Source of the DNA: Rubrivirga marina
Lineage (GTDB): Bacteria > Bacteroidota > Rhodothermia > Rhodothermales > Rubricoccaceae
Assembly (NCBI RefSeq): GCF_002283365.1
Contig: NZ_MQWD01000001.1
Location: 2,761,749 to 2,825,748 of the forward strand
Direction: 5' to 3'
DNA length: 64,000 nucleotides
The notes below the pieces were generated by a model, which worked only from the letters and a program-made list of their open reading frames with translations, was not told the DNA's origin and made no database searches. A program made the position numbers and the translations under genes. The number at the start of each line of letters is the position of its first letter. The first letter of the stretch is position 1. Positions 33,684 to 42,741 of this stretch are shown here, piece by piece.

Positions 33684-33995
33684 ATGTACCCGGCGGACCC
33701 GCTGGCGGCCGAGCCGGCGACCCCCGGGGTCGCCCCGGTCGTCGAGGAAGAGACGGACGTCGCGGTCGAGACCCCGTGGCGTGTGATCCTGTACGATGAC
33801 GACATCCACACCTTCGAGGAGGTCATCCTCCAGCTCATGAAGGCCATCGGTTGCACGGCCGAGCAGGGCGAGCGCCACGCCTGGACCGTCCACACCCGAG
33901 GCAAGGACTGCGTCTACCAGGGCGACTTCTTCGACTGCTTCCGCGTCCAGGGCGTCCTCCGCGAGATCCAACTCGTGACAGAGATCGAGGGGTAG
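33684..33995 (+). CDS. clpS: ATP-dependent Clp protease adaptor ClpS
   Basis: ClpS delivers N-degron substrates to ClpA/ClpC-ClpP. The 103-residue protein has a disordered Pro/Glu N-terminal extension of about 30 residues, then the ClpS core. WRVILYDDDIHTFEEVILQL corresponds to the canonical W-x-V-I-L-x-N-D-D motif (YDDD instead of NDD), followed by ERHAWTVHTRGKDCVYQGD. The Asn-to-Asp change in the N-degron pocket is unusual for classical ClpS but known from related ClpS-like adaptors. The gene starts 2 nt after purS and is probably co-transcribed with it. Confidence 0.87.
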   Translation: MYPADPLAAEPATPGVAPVVEEETDVAVETPWRVILYDDDIHTFEEVILQLMKAIGCTAEQGERHAWTVHTRGKDCVYQGDFFDCFRVQGVLREIQLVTEIEG

Positions 33996-34061
33996 GACTC
34001 GCGCCGCTCCCGGGAAGTGGAAACGGGCAGAACGGACCTTACCTCGTTCGGCACGCCCCTG

Positions 34062-36548
34062 TCACCGCATCAACAGGTAGCTCAGCTTGATGAGGACCGT
34101 GTCGTCGGGGAAGGCGCCGAAGGTGTCCCGGAACTGACGGGGTGTCGAGACGCCGAACGGGGACGTCCGCCCCCCGTCGTCGTCGACGAGGACGTCCTCG
34201 AACGCCGAGTCGCCGCGGGACTGGGCCCAGACGACGTAGAGCGACGAGCCCGGCCGGTACTCCCACCGGAGGACGGCGTTGAGGTTGAAGTCCGAGAACG
34301 CGAAGTCGCGGCGGCGCGGGTACGCATCGAACGGCCGGAGGTCGTCGGGGGCGGCGAGGAGGCGGAAGTCGTCGTAGCGGCCCCGGGCTGAAAACAGCTG
34401 ACCGTAGAGCTGGAGTGAGAGGTCGGCGCTGAAGAGGAGGTTGGCGCGCGTGGTCAGGCTCGCCGAGCGCGTGTCGCGCGCGCCGAAGATGGGCCGGTAG
34501 AACCCGATCGGAGCGCCGTCGTCGCCGAGGACCGGCGGGACGCCGTCGAACAGGGCCGCGCCCGCCTCGGGCGACAGGTCGAGGGGGACGAGCGTCGACG
34601 GGTCGAGCTGCCCCGGCAGGTCCGCCTTGGGGCCGACCGCGAGGCCGTCGGCGGTCTCGACGAATCCCTCGTTCGTGACCCACGCCCGGACGTCGGCGCC
34701 GGTCTCGAGGTAGCCGCCGAGCGACAGCGTGAGCCGGTCGCTCGCGATCCAGTCGACGCCGACCTCCTGCGAGTGGTTGGTCCCGCCGTCCTCGTAGACC
34801 GCGGCGCCGAGGCCGGCGTAGGCCCGGAACTGGCGCCGGCTGTCGGTGCCGAAGTCGACGTTGGCGGCGATCCCGGTCACGTGGGCGACGGGGTCGAGCC
34901 CGCGCGTCTCCCGGACGTCGTAGCCGCCGAGACCGAACGCCTGGAGCTGCGCCCCGACCTCTTGGAAGCCGAGGAGCTGCCCGCCGGTCCGCACGGTCCC
35001 GCTGAAGCCGCGGTTCGTGCCGTCGGTGTAGCGCCACTCCTGCGTGCCGAAGGCGAACGACTCGAGCCGCCGGAACGGGCCCACGGGCTCGCCGCGGTTC
35101 CAGAGGAGGCTGGTGCCGCCCCGGAGCGAGACGAGGTCGGCCTGGCGGAAGCGGCCGACGTCGTTGAGGTCGAACCGGTCGGAGTAGACGCGGGCGCCGA
35201 AGCCGGGCTTGACGTAGCCCTGGACCTTGTCGAGGCCGAGGTAGACGGCGTAGCCGAGGTCGGCGTTGACGTCGTCGGCGTCGCGGGCCGTCGTGGCGGC
35301 CGTGCCCTCGAAGAGCCAGTCGCGCGACTCGAACAGGCGGAAGCCCCAGTCGGCCGCGAGGGCCGCGCTGCGGGGCGCCTGCGACTCGTCCCACGACGAG
35401 AAGGCCGTGGCGCCGAGCCCGACGAAGCTCTGCCGCGGGAGCTCCTGCTTGAGCCGCGCGGCGGCGTAGGCCCGCGACGGGTCGAGGTCGAACCCGGTGG
35501 CGGCGCCGAGGGCGCCGAACGAGAGGCCGCCGTCGGTCCGCCCCGTCAGCTTGGCCGCGCCGATGATGGGCCCGGAGCCGCCGATCCGCCGGGTGTAGAG
35601 GAGCGCGCCGTCGCCGGACGCGTAGTCGAGGTCGAAGATCTGGGTGCCCTCCAGGAAGAACGGCCGTCGCTCCGAAAAGAACTGCTCGAACGTCGTGAGG
35701 TTGAGCTGGGCTGGGTCGGCCTCGACCTGCCCGAAGTCCGGGTTGACCGTTACGTCGAGGACGACGTTCGAGGCGAGGCCCACCTTGAGGTCGGCGCCGA
35801 TCTCGGAGCCGATGTCGACCTGGGCCGTGCCGGGAGCCTCGGCCTCCGACCGGTTCGTCCTCGCCAGGGAGTACGGGAGGGCCTGGAGGATCCGCTTCGG
35901 ATCGACGTCCGCGACATTCTCGAGCCGGCCGAAGTCCTCCAGGAAGTTGGCCTCGCGCTCGCGGGTCAGCGGCACCCAGAACGTCTGCTCCTCCAGCCGG
36001 CGGACCATCCGGACGAAGTTGACCCCCCATGTGGGCTCGGAGCCCGTAAACCGGAGCTGCGAGTAGGGGATCGACAGCTCGGCCGTCCAGCCCTCTGGCG
36101 TCACGCGCGTCTCCGAGGCCCAGACGGCGTCCCACGACGCGTCCTCGTTCTGCCCCGTGTTGACGGCGTCGAACTGGACGTTCGAGGCCGTGACGGCGAA
36201 CTCGTAGGCCGAGCGCCCGTCGCCGTAAGCGTCGATGGCGACGAGGAAGAAGTCGCCCTGGGGGTTGTCGCGGCGGCTGAGCGTCGTCCGGATCCCAGCG
36301 GGATTGTCGTCGTGCATCACCGCCCCGACGTAGAGCGCGTCGGGGCCGCGGAGGATCCGGACCTCCGTCCGCTGGGTGGCGGCCGCGCCCTCGTCGGGGC
36401 GGAACTGGGTGAACCCGTCGGCGACCTCGGCCGTGGCCCAGGAGGGCTCGTCGAGCACGCCGTCGACGGCGACGGCGTCGGCGGTGCCGGCCCGGAGGGA
36501 GGGCGGGGCGAGGGCGAGGAGGGCGGCGAGAACGGTGGCGAGGGCCAT
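34062..36548 (-). CDS. DUF5916 outer-membrane beta-barrel protein with CBM9-like N-terminal domain
   Basis: The 828-residue protein has a signal peptide (to about residue 20) and a carbohydrate-binding family 9-like domain: VDGVLDEPSWATAEVADGFTQFRPDEG and a DALYVGAVMHDD strand, to about residue 200. The DUF5916 barrel follows, with its hallmark VNPDFGQVEADPAQLN and SERRPFFLEG. These proteins are typical of Bacteroidota and relatives. A role in uptake or binding at the outer membrane is likely but not shown. The final residues form the terminal strand. It is convergent with clpS. Confidence 0.9.
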   Translation of the reverse strand: MALATVLAALLALAPPSLRAGTADAVAVDGVLDEPSWATAEVADGFTQFRPDEGAAATQRTEVRILRGPDALYVGAVMHDDNPAGIRTTLSRRDNPQGDFFLVAIDAYGDGRSAYEFAVTASNVQFDAVNTGQNEDASWDAVWASETRVTPEGWTAELSIPYSQLRFTGSEPTWGVNFVRMVRRLEEQTFWVPLTREREANFLEDFGRLENVADVDPKRILQALPYSLARTNRSEAEAPGTAQVDIGSEIGADLKVGLASNVVLDVTVNPDFGQVEADPAQLNLTTFEQFFSERRPFFLEGTQIFDLDYASGDGALLYTRRIGGSGPIIGAAKLTGRTDGGLSFGALGAATGFDLDPSRAYAAARLKQELPRQSFVGLGATAFSSWDESQAPRSAALAADWGFRLFESRDWLFEGTAATTARDADDVNADLGYAVYLGLDKVQGYVKPGFGARVYSDRFDLNDVGRFRQADLVSLRGGTSLLWNRGEPVGPFRRLESFAFGTQEWRYTDGTNRGFSGTVRTGGQLLGFQEVGAQLQAFGLGGYDVRETRGLDPVAHVTGIAANVDFGTDSRRQFRAYAGLGAAVYEDGGTNHSQEVGVDWIASDRLTLSLGGYLETGADVRAWVTNEGFVETADGLAVGPKADLPGQLDPSTLVPLDLSPEAGAALFDGVPPVLGDDGAPIGFYRPIFGARDTRSASLTTRANLLFSADLSLQLYGQLFSARGRYDDFRLLAAPDDLRPFDAYPRRRDFAFSDFNLNAVLRWEYRPGSSLYVVWAQSRGDSAFEDVLVDDDGGRTSPFGVSTPRQFRDTFGAFPDDTVLIKLSYLLMR

Positions 36549-36613
36549 AGCTTGGGGGCGAACGCACGACGCGGACGGGGCGCCCGGCCGGCGAGTTGCA
36601 CTGGCCGAGACCC

Positions 36614-37225
36614 ATGACCGATACGTTCCGAACGCTGGCCGCCGCCGCCCGTGCAGAGCCCCCCAAAACGAAGGGCTCCCGGTTCATCGGCGCGGCGTTC
36701 CCGGCGGCCACGGCGGCGGAGGCCCTCGCGCACGTCGAGACCGTCCGCCAGCAGGAGCACGCGGCACGCCACCACGGGTGGGCCTACCGTCTCGGGCCGG
36801 ACGCCCCGGCGCCCCGCTCCTCCGACGACGGTGAGCCCTCGGGCTCGACCGGCCCGCCGATCCTCCGCGAGATCGAGGGCCGCGGCCTGTTCCACGCGGT
36901 CGTCGTGGTCACGCGCTACTACGGCGGGACGAAGCTGGGCGTCGGCGGGCTGGCCCGGGCCTACGCCGAGGCGGCCGGCCTCGCGCTCGACGCCGCCCGC
37001 CTCCGGACGGTTACGATCCGCGTCCCCGTCCGCCTCGGGTTCGCCTTCGACGACACCGCGCCGGCCATGCGCCTGCTCGACCGGTTCGACGCCGAGGTGG
37101 CCGACCAGACGTACTCACCCGACGGAACCGAGTTGGTCCTCCGCGTTCGCCGTTCGGAGGCGGACGCGCTCAAGGCCGCCTTCGTCGAGGCGACCGCCGG
37201 CCGAGGAGAGGTCCGCGACCCCTAG
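36614..37225 (+). CDS. YigZ/IMPACT-family protein
   Basis: The 203-residue protein has the IMPACT (UPF0029) N-terminal domain. SRFIGAAFPAATAAEALAHV and HHGWAYRLG are followed by SDDGEPSGSTGPPIL and VVVVTRYYGGTKLGVGGLARAY, all strongly conserved in YigZ. A small C-terminal ferredoxin-like domain follows. YigZ proteins bind nucleic acid or the ribosome, but their role is unclear; the eukaryotic relative regulates Gcn2. The ATG at 36614 opens MTDTFRTL, and the stop overlaps the convergent lipoprotein gene by 4 nt. Confidence 0.92.
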   Translation: MTDTFRTLAAAARAEPPKTKGSRFIGAAFPAATAAEALAHVETVRQQEHAARHHGWAYRLGPDAPAPRSSDDGEPSGSTGPPILREIEGRGLFHAVVVVTRYYGGTKLGVGGLARAYAEAAGLALDAARLRTVTIRVPVRLGFAFDDTAPAMRLLDRFDAEVADQTYSPDGTELVLRVRRSEADALKAAFVEATAGRGEVRDP

Positions 37226-37830
37226 AGGCCGTCGCTCTCGACGACCCGGACGGGCACGATCAGCCGCTGCGGCACGAACCGTGTCGTGCTCACCGTCACC
37301 GACCCGTCGCCCAGACCGGTGGGGAAGATCGAGAGGAGCGAGCCGCCGGAGATGGACGCCGACACGGGCCCCGACGTCCCGAGCACGACGTACTCCGTCC
37401 CCGAGACCGGCCGGAAGAGGGGGGCCACGTCGAGATCGATGCGCCCGTCGCGGGCGACGACCGCGCGCTCGGGCGACGGGAGCGGCCCGGGGTCCTCGAC
37501 GTCGAACTGGAAGGTGGCCGCGCCCTCCGCCGAGCCGCCGAGCAGGGCCTGCACAGTGACGGTCCCCAAGCCGACGGCGATCGGGGTGACCACGAGGGCG
37601 TCGGGGAACTGGACGTCGGCCGTGACGCTGCCGCCTTCGCTCTCGACGCGGAACGACAACGACGACTCCCTCTCGATGCCGAGCTCGCTGGCGAGGTCGA
37701 GCGTCGTCCGCTCGAAGGGCGGGATCGTGTAGACCTGCGTCGGGCTCACGACGTCGAGGCCCCCGAACAGATCGCAGGACGAGAGCCCGAGGGCGAGAAC
37801 GAGGACGGCGAGCGAGCGGAGACCGGACAT
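37222..37830 (-). CDS. Lipoprotein of unknown function
   Basis: The 202-residue product has a clear lipoprotein signal (hydrophobic core, LSSC with the modified Cys at about residue 19) when started at the ATG at 37830. The rest is beta-rich with repeated Val/Thr/Gly strands and no motif that I recognise. It may be an Ig-like or beta-sandwich surface protein. It is convergent with the YigZ gene and divergent from the TRAP binding-protein gene. Confidence 0.68.
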   Translation of the reverse strand: MSGLRSLAVLVLALGLSSCDLFGGLDVVSPTQVYTIPPFERTTLDLASELGIERESSLSFRVESEGGSVTADVQFPDALVVTPIAVGLGTVTVQALLGGSAEGAATFQFDVEDPGPLPSPERAVVARDGRIDLDVAPLFRPVSGTEYVVLGTSGPVSASISGGSLLSIFPTGLGDGSVTVSTTRFVPQRLIVPVRVVESDGL

Positions 37831-37963
37831 GGGGTGATCGATTCGAGGGGCCACAGATTACGGACTGCCAGAACGGGGGAGGGGGCCGAACGGCGTCACC
37901 CGGGAGGAGGAGATGGACGCCTCGCACACCGTGCGTACCCTTCCAGCCCCTCCGTCCGAACGC

Positions 37964-39106
37964 ATGGACCGCCGCCGCTTCGTCTCCGCCGCTGCCCTCG
38001 GGGCGGGCGCCACCCTCGCCGGGTGCGGCCCCGGTCCTGGGCATGGCCGCCGCGAGACGGGCGCCGCCGCCGGCGGCCCGGCCATCGTCACCCGCCCGCG
38101 CGTCCGCTGGCGGCTCGCGTCGAGCTTCCCGCGCTCAACGGAGATCCTGTACCGCGCCGCGGAGCACCTCGCCCAGCGCGTCGCGGCGCTCACCGACGGC
38201 CGGTTCGAGATCGAGCCGAACGAAGGCGGCGCGCTCGTTCCGCCGCTCCAGGTGCTCGACGCCGTCCAGGCCGGCTCGGTCCCCATCGGCCACACGGCCG
38301 GCTACTACTACCTCGGCAAGACGGCCGCGCTAACGTTCGACACGGCCGTCCCGTTCGGCATGCAGGCCCGCCAGCACGACGCGTGGATGCGGCACGGCGG
38401 CGGCCGCGAGCTCACGCAGCGGACGCTCGACGCGTTCGGCGTCGTCGGCCTGCTCGGCGGCAACACGGGCACGCAGATGGGCGGCTGGTTCCGTCGCCCC
38501 GTCCGCTCTCTTTCCGACCTCCGCGCGCTCACCATGCGGATCCCCGGCCTCGGCGGGCGGGCCATGGAGCAGCTCGGTGTCATCGCGCAGACGTTGCCGG
38601 GCGGCGAGATCTATGGGGCCCTCGAACGGGGTGCCATCGACGCGACAGAGTGGGTCGGGCCCTACGACGACGAGAAGATGGGCTTCTACCGCGTCGTGAA
38701 GACGTACCACTACCCGGGCTGGTGGGAGCCGTCGGCCGGGCTCTCGTTCTACGTCAACCGGTCCGAGTGGGACCGGCTGCCGCCGAGCTATCGGGAGGCC
38801 CTGCAGACGGCCTCGGGCGAGGTCAACGCGATCATGCTCAGCGAGTACGACGCGCTCAACGCGCCGGCGCTGGCGTCGCTCCTCGACCGCGGCGTGGAGG
38901 CCGTCCCGTTTCCGCCCGACGTGATGGCCGCCGCCGCCCAAGCCTCGCGCGCCCTCATGGACAACGCCGCCGACGACGCACACTCCCGCGAGCTGCTGCA
39001 GAGCTACCGCGACTTCCAGGCCGCGACCGACCGCTGGTTCAACCTCGCCGAGCGGACGATGGCGCAGGCCTACGGGTCGGGGGGACGCGGGCCGCGCGTT
39101 GCCTGA
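37964..39106 (+). CDS. dctP: TRAP transporter substrate-binding protein (DctP family)
   Basis: The 380-residue protein binds the substrate of a tripartite ATP-independent periplasmic transporter. It starts RRRFVSAAALGAGATLAGC, a twin-arginine-like signal ending in a lipobox, so export by Tat and lipid anchoring are both possible. The body shows DctP features: VRWRLASSFPRSTEI, TMRIPGLGGRAMEQLG, and ATEWVGPYDDEKMGFYRVVKTYHYPGW. It resembles the branch that binds 2-oxo-carboxylates or related anions. The start chosen is the ATG at 37964, since upstream residues lack signal character. The permease genes lie downstream in convergent orientation. Confidence 0.9.
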   Translation: MDRRRFVSAAALGAGATLAGCGPGPGHGRRETGAAAGGPAIVTRPRVRWRLASSFPRSTEILYRAAEHLAQRVAALTDGRFEIEPNEGGALVPPLQVLDAVQAGSVPIGHTAGYYYLGKTAALTFDTAVPFGMQARQHDAWMRHGGGRELTQRTLDAFGVVGLLGGNTGTQMGGWFRRPVRSLSDLRALTMRIPGLGGRAMEQLGVIAQTLPGGEIYGALERGAIDATEWVGPYDDEKMGFYRVVKTYHYPGWWEPSAGLSFYVNRSEWDRLPPSYREALQTASGEVNAIMLSEYDALNAPALASLLDRGVEAVPFPPDVMAAAAQASRALMDNAADDAHSRELLQSYRDFQAATDRWFNLAERTMAQAYGSGGRGPRVA

Positions 39107-39118
39107 GCCCCCCGCCGC

Positions 39119-39145
39119 GCGCCCGAGGCGGCCGGCCTCGGGCGC
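39119..39145. terminator. Bidirectional hairpin between convergent dctP and dctM
   Basis: GCGCCCGAGG (39119-39128) pairs perfectly with CCTCGGGCGC (39136-39145) around CGGCCGG, in the 59-nt gap between the two stop codons. It carries the CCGAGGC core but is in a different arrangement from the 20-bp palindromes. A near twin is at 60190-60208. Confidence 0.55.
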
Positions 39146-39165
39146 GTCCCGAGCCGAGTCGGCCG

Positions 39166-40509
39166 TCAGTCTCCCGAGAACGCCAGCACGAGCTCCGGGA
39201 ATGTGATCACGAGCGCGAGCGCGATGAGCTGGAGCGCGACGAATGGGAGGGCCCCACGGTAGATCTGGCCCGTCGACAGCTCGGGCGGCGCGACGCCGCG
39301 GAGGTAGAACAGCGAGAACCCGAACGGCGGCGTGAGGAACGACGTCTGGAGGTTCATCCCGAGGACCACGCCGAACCACACGAGGTCGATGCCGAGCGCC
39401 GCCGCGGCCGGCGCGAGCAGCGGGACCACGATGAAGGCGATCTCGAAGAAGTCGATGAAGAACCCCAGCGCGAACACGAGCACGTTCGCGACGACGAGCA
39501 GGCCCACGCGCCCGCCCGGCAGCCCGACGAGGGCCTCCTCGATCCAGACGTCGCCGTAGAGCCCGCGGAAGACGAGCGCGAACGCGGTCGACCCGATCAG
39601 GAGGACGACGACCATCGTCGTCAGCGAGGCTGTCGACCGGGCGGCGTCCCAGATCATCGGCCGGGAGAGGCGTCGGTTGATCGCGGTGAGCCCGAGCGCG
39701 CCGACGGCCCCGAGGGCGCCCGCCTCGGTCGGCGTGGCGACCCCCGCGAAGATGCTCCCGAGGACGACGAGGATCAGGACGAGCGGGGGCAGGAGCGCCG
39801 TCGCCACGCGCCGCGCGAGCGCCCAGCCCGGCTCGGACCGCTCCTCGGGTGGCAGGGCGGGCGCCGCCTCGGGGTTCCGCCACGCCACGAACGCCGCGTA
39901 GCCGGCGAACAGGACCGCCAGCATCAGCCCGGGGACGAGCGCGCCCGCGAAGAGAGAGCCGACGCTGACGCCGAGCTGGTCGCCGAGCACGATGAGCACG
40001 ATCGACGGCGGCACGATCTGCCCGAGCGTGCCTGAGGCGGCCACGGTCCCGGCCGCGAATGACGGCCGGTAGCCGTGGCGGAGCATGACCGGAAGCGCGA
40101 TCGCCCCCATCGCCACGACACTCGCGCCGACCACGCCCGTCGCCGCCGCGAGCAGCGCGCCGACCACCACGACGGCTAGCGCCAGCCCGCCCCGCACGCG
40201 GCCGAAGAGGGCGCCGACGGTCGTCAGGAGATCCTCCGCCAGCCGGCTCTTCTCGAGCACGACGCCCATGAAGATGAAGTACGGGACCGCCAGCAGCACC
40301 GGGTTCTGCATGATCCCGAAGACCCGATCTGCGAGCGCGAGCAAAAAGGGCGGGTCGAAGTAGCCGGTCGCCAGCCCGAGGAGCGCGAACAGCACCGACG
40401 CCCCGCCGATGGCGAACGCGACGGGGTAGCCCGAGAAGACGAGGGCGAGCACGACGCCGACCATGATCGGCCCGAGCCAGTCGGCGAGGTGGCTGAGGAG
40501 CGCGTCCAC
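39166..40509 (-). CDS. dctM: TRAP transporter large permease (DctM family)
   Basis: This 447-residue, roughly 12-spanning membrane protein carries the transport path of the TRAP system, driven by sodium or proton gradients. DctM features are the LPVMLRHGYRPSFAAGTVAASGTLGQIVPPSIVLIVLGDQ segment in the middle and the PTEAGALGAVGAL region. The start is a GTG at 40509 directly abutting the dctQ stop. It is the last gene of the dctQM unit on the minus strand. Confidence 0.94.
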   Translation of the reverse strand: MDALLSHLADWLGPIMVGVVLALVFSGYPVAFAIGGASVLFALLGLATGYFDPPFLLALADRVFGIMQNPVLLAVPYFIFMGVVLEKSRLAEDLLTTVGALFGRVRGGLALAVVVVGALLAAATGVVGASVVAMGAIALPVMLRHGYRPSFAAGTVAASGTLGQIVPPSIVLIVLGDQLGVSVGSLFAGALVPGLMLAVLFAGYAAFVAWRNPEAAPALPPEERSEPGWALARRVATALLPPLVLILVVLGSIFAGVATPTEAGALGAVGALGLTAINRRLSRPMIWDAARSTASLTTMVVVLLIGSTAFALVFRGLYGDVWIEEALVGLPGGRVGLLVVANVLVFALGFFIDFFEIAFIVVPLLAPAAAALGIDLVWFGVVLGMNLQTSFLTPPFGFSLFYLRGVAPPELSTGQIYRGALPFVALQLIALALVITFPELVLAFSGD

Positions 40510-41028
40510 CTAGGCGTCGGGCGGGCGGAGCGCGGCCGCGGCCTTGACGGCCTGCGCGACGCCCTGGAGCGCGAGGAGCCCCACGCCGAGCGGGACGAGC
40601 AGCTTGACGGGCCACCGCGGCAGCCCTCCCGCGTCGAGGGCGCCCTCGCGGATCGCGACCGACTCCATGACGCCTGGCCACGACGCCCACAGGAGGAGGC
40701 CGCAGAAGGGGAGGAGCAGGCCCAGCGTCCCGATCAAGTCGACGAGCGCGCGGCGTCGCGGCGACAGCCGGGCGTAGAGCACGTCGACGCGGACGTGGGC
40801 GTCCTCGGCCAGTGCCCACGCGGCGCCGAGCAAGAACACTGCGCTGAATACCATCCACTGGACGTCGCCGATGGCGTTCAGAGCGGGCGTGATCCCGAGA
40901 AGCGGGGCGACGTACCGAAGCAGCGCCCCCAGCGCGCCGGCCGCGACCATGACGACCACGAGGCGGGCCGAGACCCACCCGACGGCGGCGCTCAGTCGAT
41001 CGGCCCAGAGGAGGAGGCGATTCCGCAT
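40510..41028 (-). CDS. dctQ: TRAP transporter small permease (DctQ family)
   Basis: This 172-residue protein with four predicted membrane segments is the small TRAP permease subunit. Typical are the DVQWMVFSAVFLLGAAWALAEDAHVRVDVLYARLSPRRRALVD segment (VDxxxxxLxxxxR pattern) and the basic N-terminus. It directly precedes dctM without a gap (TAG then GTG). A perfect 24-bp palindrome lies just upstream of its start. Confidence 0.92.
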   Translation of the reverse strand: MRNRLLLWADRLSAAVGWVSARLVVVMVAAGALGALLRYVAPLLGITPALNAIGDVQWMVFSAVFLLGAAWALAEDAHVRVDVLYARLSPRRRALVDLIGTLGLLLPFCGLLLWASWPGVMESVAIREGALDAGGLPRWPVKLLVPLGVGLLALQGVAQAVKAAAALRPPDA

Positions 41029-41057
41029 CCCCCGAACCTACCGCACGGCGCGGTCTC

Positions 41058-41081
41058 CTCCGCCTCGGCGCCGAGGCGGAG
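41058..41081. terminator. 24-bp perfect palindrome after rnhA
   Basis: CTCCGCCTCGG followed by its mirror image gives a perfect 24-bp palindrome. It lies between the stop of rnhA and the start of dctQ, both on the minus strand, so it is placed as an rnhA terminator. No T-tract follows. Confidence 0.5.
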
Positions 41082-41089
41082 CGACCCGG

Positions 41090-41572
41090 CTAGAGGCCCG
41101 CCTCGGCCATCATCGTTCGCATCGCGCCGACGGCCAGCCCGTCGACGTGCTCGTTGAGCGGGACGCCCGCGTGGCCCTTCACCTTGACCCACTCGATCGC
41201 GTGCCGCTGCTCCTGCGCGATCAGCCGCTCCCAGAGGTCGCGGTTGAGGACAGGCGACTTGTCGGACTTTTTCCAGCCCCGCTTGATCCACCCGTCCATC
41301 CAGCGGTCCTTGAACGCGTTGATGAGGTAGGCGCTGTCCGAGTGGAGCCGGACGTGGCACGGTTCGCGGAGCGCCTCGAGGGCCTCGGCGGCGGCCGTCA
41401 GCTCCATCCGGTTGTTGGTGGTCTCCGGCTCGGCCCCTTTCAGGTCGCGCGTGACCTCGTCGGGCGGCGTGCCGTAGATCAGCGTCGCGCCCCAACCTCC
41501 CGGCCCGGGGTTGCCGGAGCACGCGCCGTCGGTGTAGATGGTGACGGTCTTGAGGGAGGCGGGATCGGACAT
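41090..41572 (-). CDS. rnhA: Ribonuclease HI
   Basis: RNase HI cuts the RNA strand of RNA-DNA hybrids. The 160-residue protein carries the four acidic residues of the active site: D15 in [14 protein letters not shown]57 in NNRMEL, D79 in SDSAYL, and D144 in NEHVDGLA, plus the catalytic His (H134 in KGHAG). Length and basic handle region ([14 protein letters not shown]) match the E. coli type. It is the first gene before dctQM on this strand but probably an independent unit. Confidence 0.95.
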   Translation of the reverse strand: MSDPASLKTVTIYTDGACSGNPGPGGWGATLIYGTPPDEVTRDLKGAEPETTNNRMELTAAAEALEALREPCHVRLHSDSAYLINAFKDRWMDGWIKRGWKKSDKSPVLNRDLWERLIAQEQRHAIEWVKVKGHAGVPLNEHVDGLAVGAMRTMMAEAGL

Positions 41573-41699
41573 GCCGGATGGAGGGGCGGAGAGCAGAAGC
41601 TAGCGGGGGCCTCACGGTCGCCTCGTGCAAGTCGGGCTAAGCTTCCGCGGCCGGGGACTGCTCCCGGATCCATCCACTCCCTCCATCCCCGATCCCCCG

Positions 41700-42713
41700 A
41701 TGAAGTTCGTCGACTACGTCACCATCACCGTGCGGAGCGGGAAGGGCGGGGCGGGGAGCGTCCACTTCCGGCGCGAGAAGTTCGAGCCCAAGGGCGGGCC
41801 CGACGGCGGCGACGGCGGCCCGGGCGGGTCGGTGATCGTCCAGGGCGACCCGTCGCTCTACACGCTCCTCGACCTCCGCTACAACCGCCACCACTTTGCC
41901 GATAGCGGCGAGCCGGGCGGCGGATCCGGCAAGTCGGGCAAGGCCGGCGACGACATCGTGCTCCGCGTGCCGCTGGGGTCCGTCGTGAAGGACGCCGAGA
42001 CGGGCGAGGTGCTGGGCGACGTGGTGAACGAGGGCGACCGCGTGGTGCTGGCGCAGGGCGGCCGTGGCGGCCTCGGCAACACGCACTTCAAGAGCTCGAC
42101 GAACCAGGCGCCCCGTTACGCCCAGCCCGGCGAGCCGGGCGAGGAGCGGGACGTGATCCTCGAGCTCAAGCTGCTCGCCGACGTCGGCCTCGTCGGCTTC
42201 CCGAATGCGGGCAAGAGCACGCTCGTCAGCTCCCTCTCGGCGGCGAAGCCCAAGATCGCCGACTACCCGTTCACGACGCTCGAGCCGAACCTCGGGATGG
42301 TCTACCTCGGCGACTGGCGCTCGTTCGTTGTGGCCGACATCCCCGGCCTCATCGAGGGCGCCTCGGAGGGTCGCGGGCTCGGCCACCAGTTCCTCAAGCA
42401 CGTCGAGCGCAACGCCGTCCTCCTGTTCTGCGTCGCCGCCGACTCCGAGGAGCCGGGCGCCCGGTATCAGACGCTCCTCGATGAGCTGGAGGCATTCAGC
42501 CCGCACCTCATGGCGAAGCCGCGGCTCGTGGCGCTGACGAAGATGGACATCGTCGGGCCGGACCTCGCGGCGGAGTGGGTCGAGCAGGCGCGTGCCACGT
42601 TCCCGGACGGCGTCGAGGTGATCCCGGTCTCGGCCGTCGCGCGCACGGGCCTCGACCGGCTCAAGGAGCGGCTGTGGACGTTCGTCGAGCAGGAGCGCGC
42701 CGAGGCCGAGTAG
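41700..42713 (+). CDS. obg: Obg-family GTPase (ObgE/CgtA)
   Basis: Obg is a ribosome-associated GTPase acting in 50S assembly and stress control. In the 337-residue protein the glycine-rich Obg fold occupies residues 1-158 (GKGGAGSVHFRREKF, GGRGGLGN). The G domain follows with G1 GFPNAGKST (166-174), a DIPG G3 motif and a TKMD G4 motif, and it ends without the OCT domain. The start is the ATG at 41700. A palindrome separates its stop from the convergent methyltransferase gene. Confidence 0.96.
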   Translation: MKFVDYVTITVRSGKGGAGSVHFRREKFEPKGGPDGGDGGPGGSVIVQGDPSLYTLLDLRYNRHHFADSGEPGGGSGKSGKAGDDIVLRVPLGSVVKDAETGEVLGDVVNEGDRVVLAQGGRGGLGNTHFKSSTNQAPRYAQPGEPGEERDVILELKLLADVGLVGFPNAGKSTLVSSLSAAKPKIADYPFTTLEPNLGMVYLGDWRSFVVADIPGLIEGASEGRGLGHQFLKHVERNAVLLFCVAADSEEPGARYQTLLDELEAFSPHLMAKPRLVALTKMDIVGPDLAAEWVEQARATFPDGVEVIPVSAVARTGLDRLKERLWTFVEQERAEAE

Positions 42714-42715
42714 CG

Positions 42716-42735
42716 CCGCCTCGGCGCCGAGGCGG
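42716..42735. terminator. 20-bp perfect palindrome between convergent obg and methyltransferase
   Basis: CCGCCTCGGCGCCGAGGCGG begins 2 nt after the obg stop and ends 6 nt before the convergent stop, an ideal place for a bidirectional terminator. The sequence is identical to the copy at 23845-23864. Confidence 0.55.
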
Positions 42736-42741
42736 GGAGGG

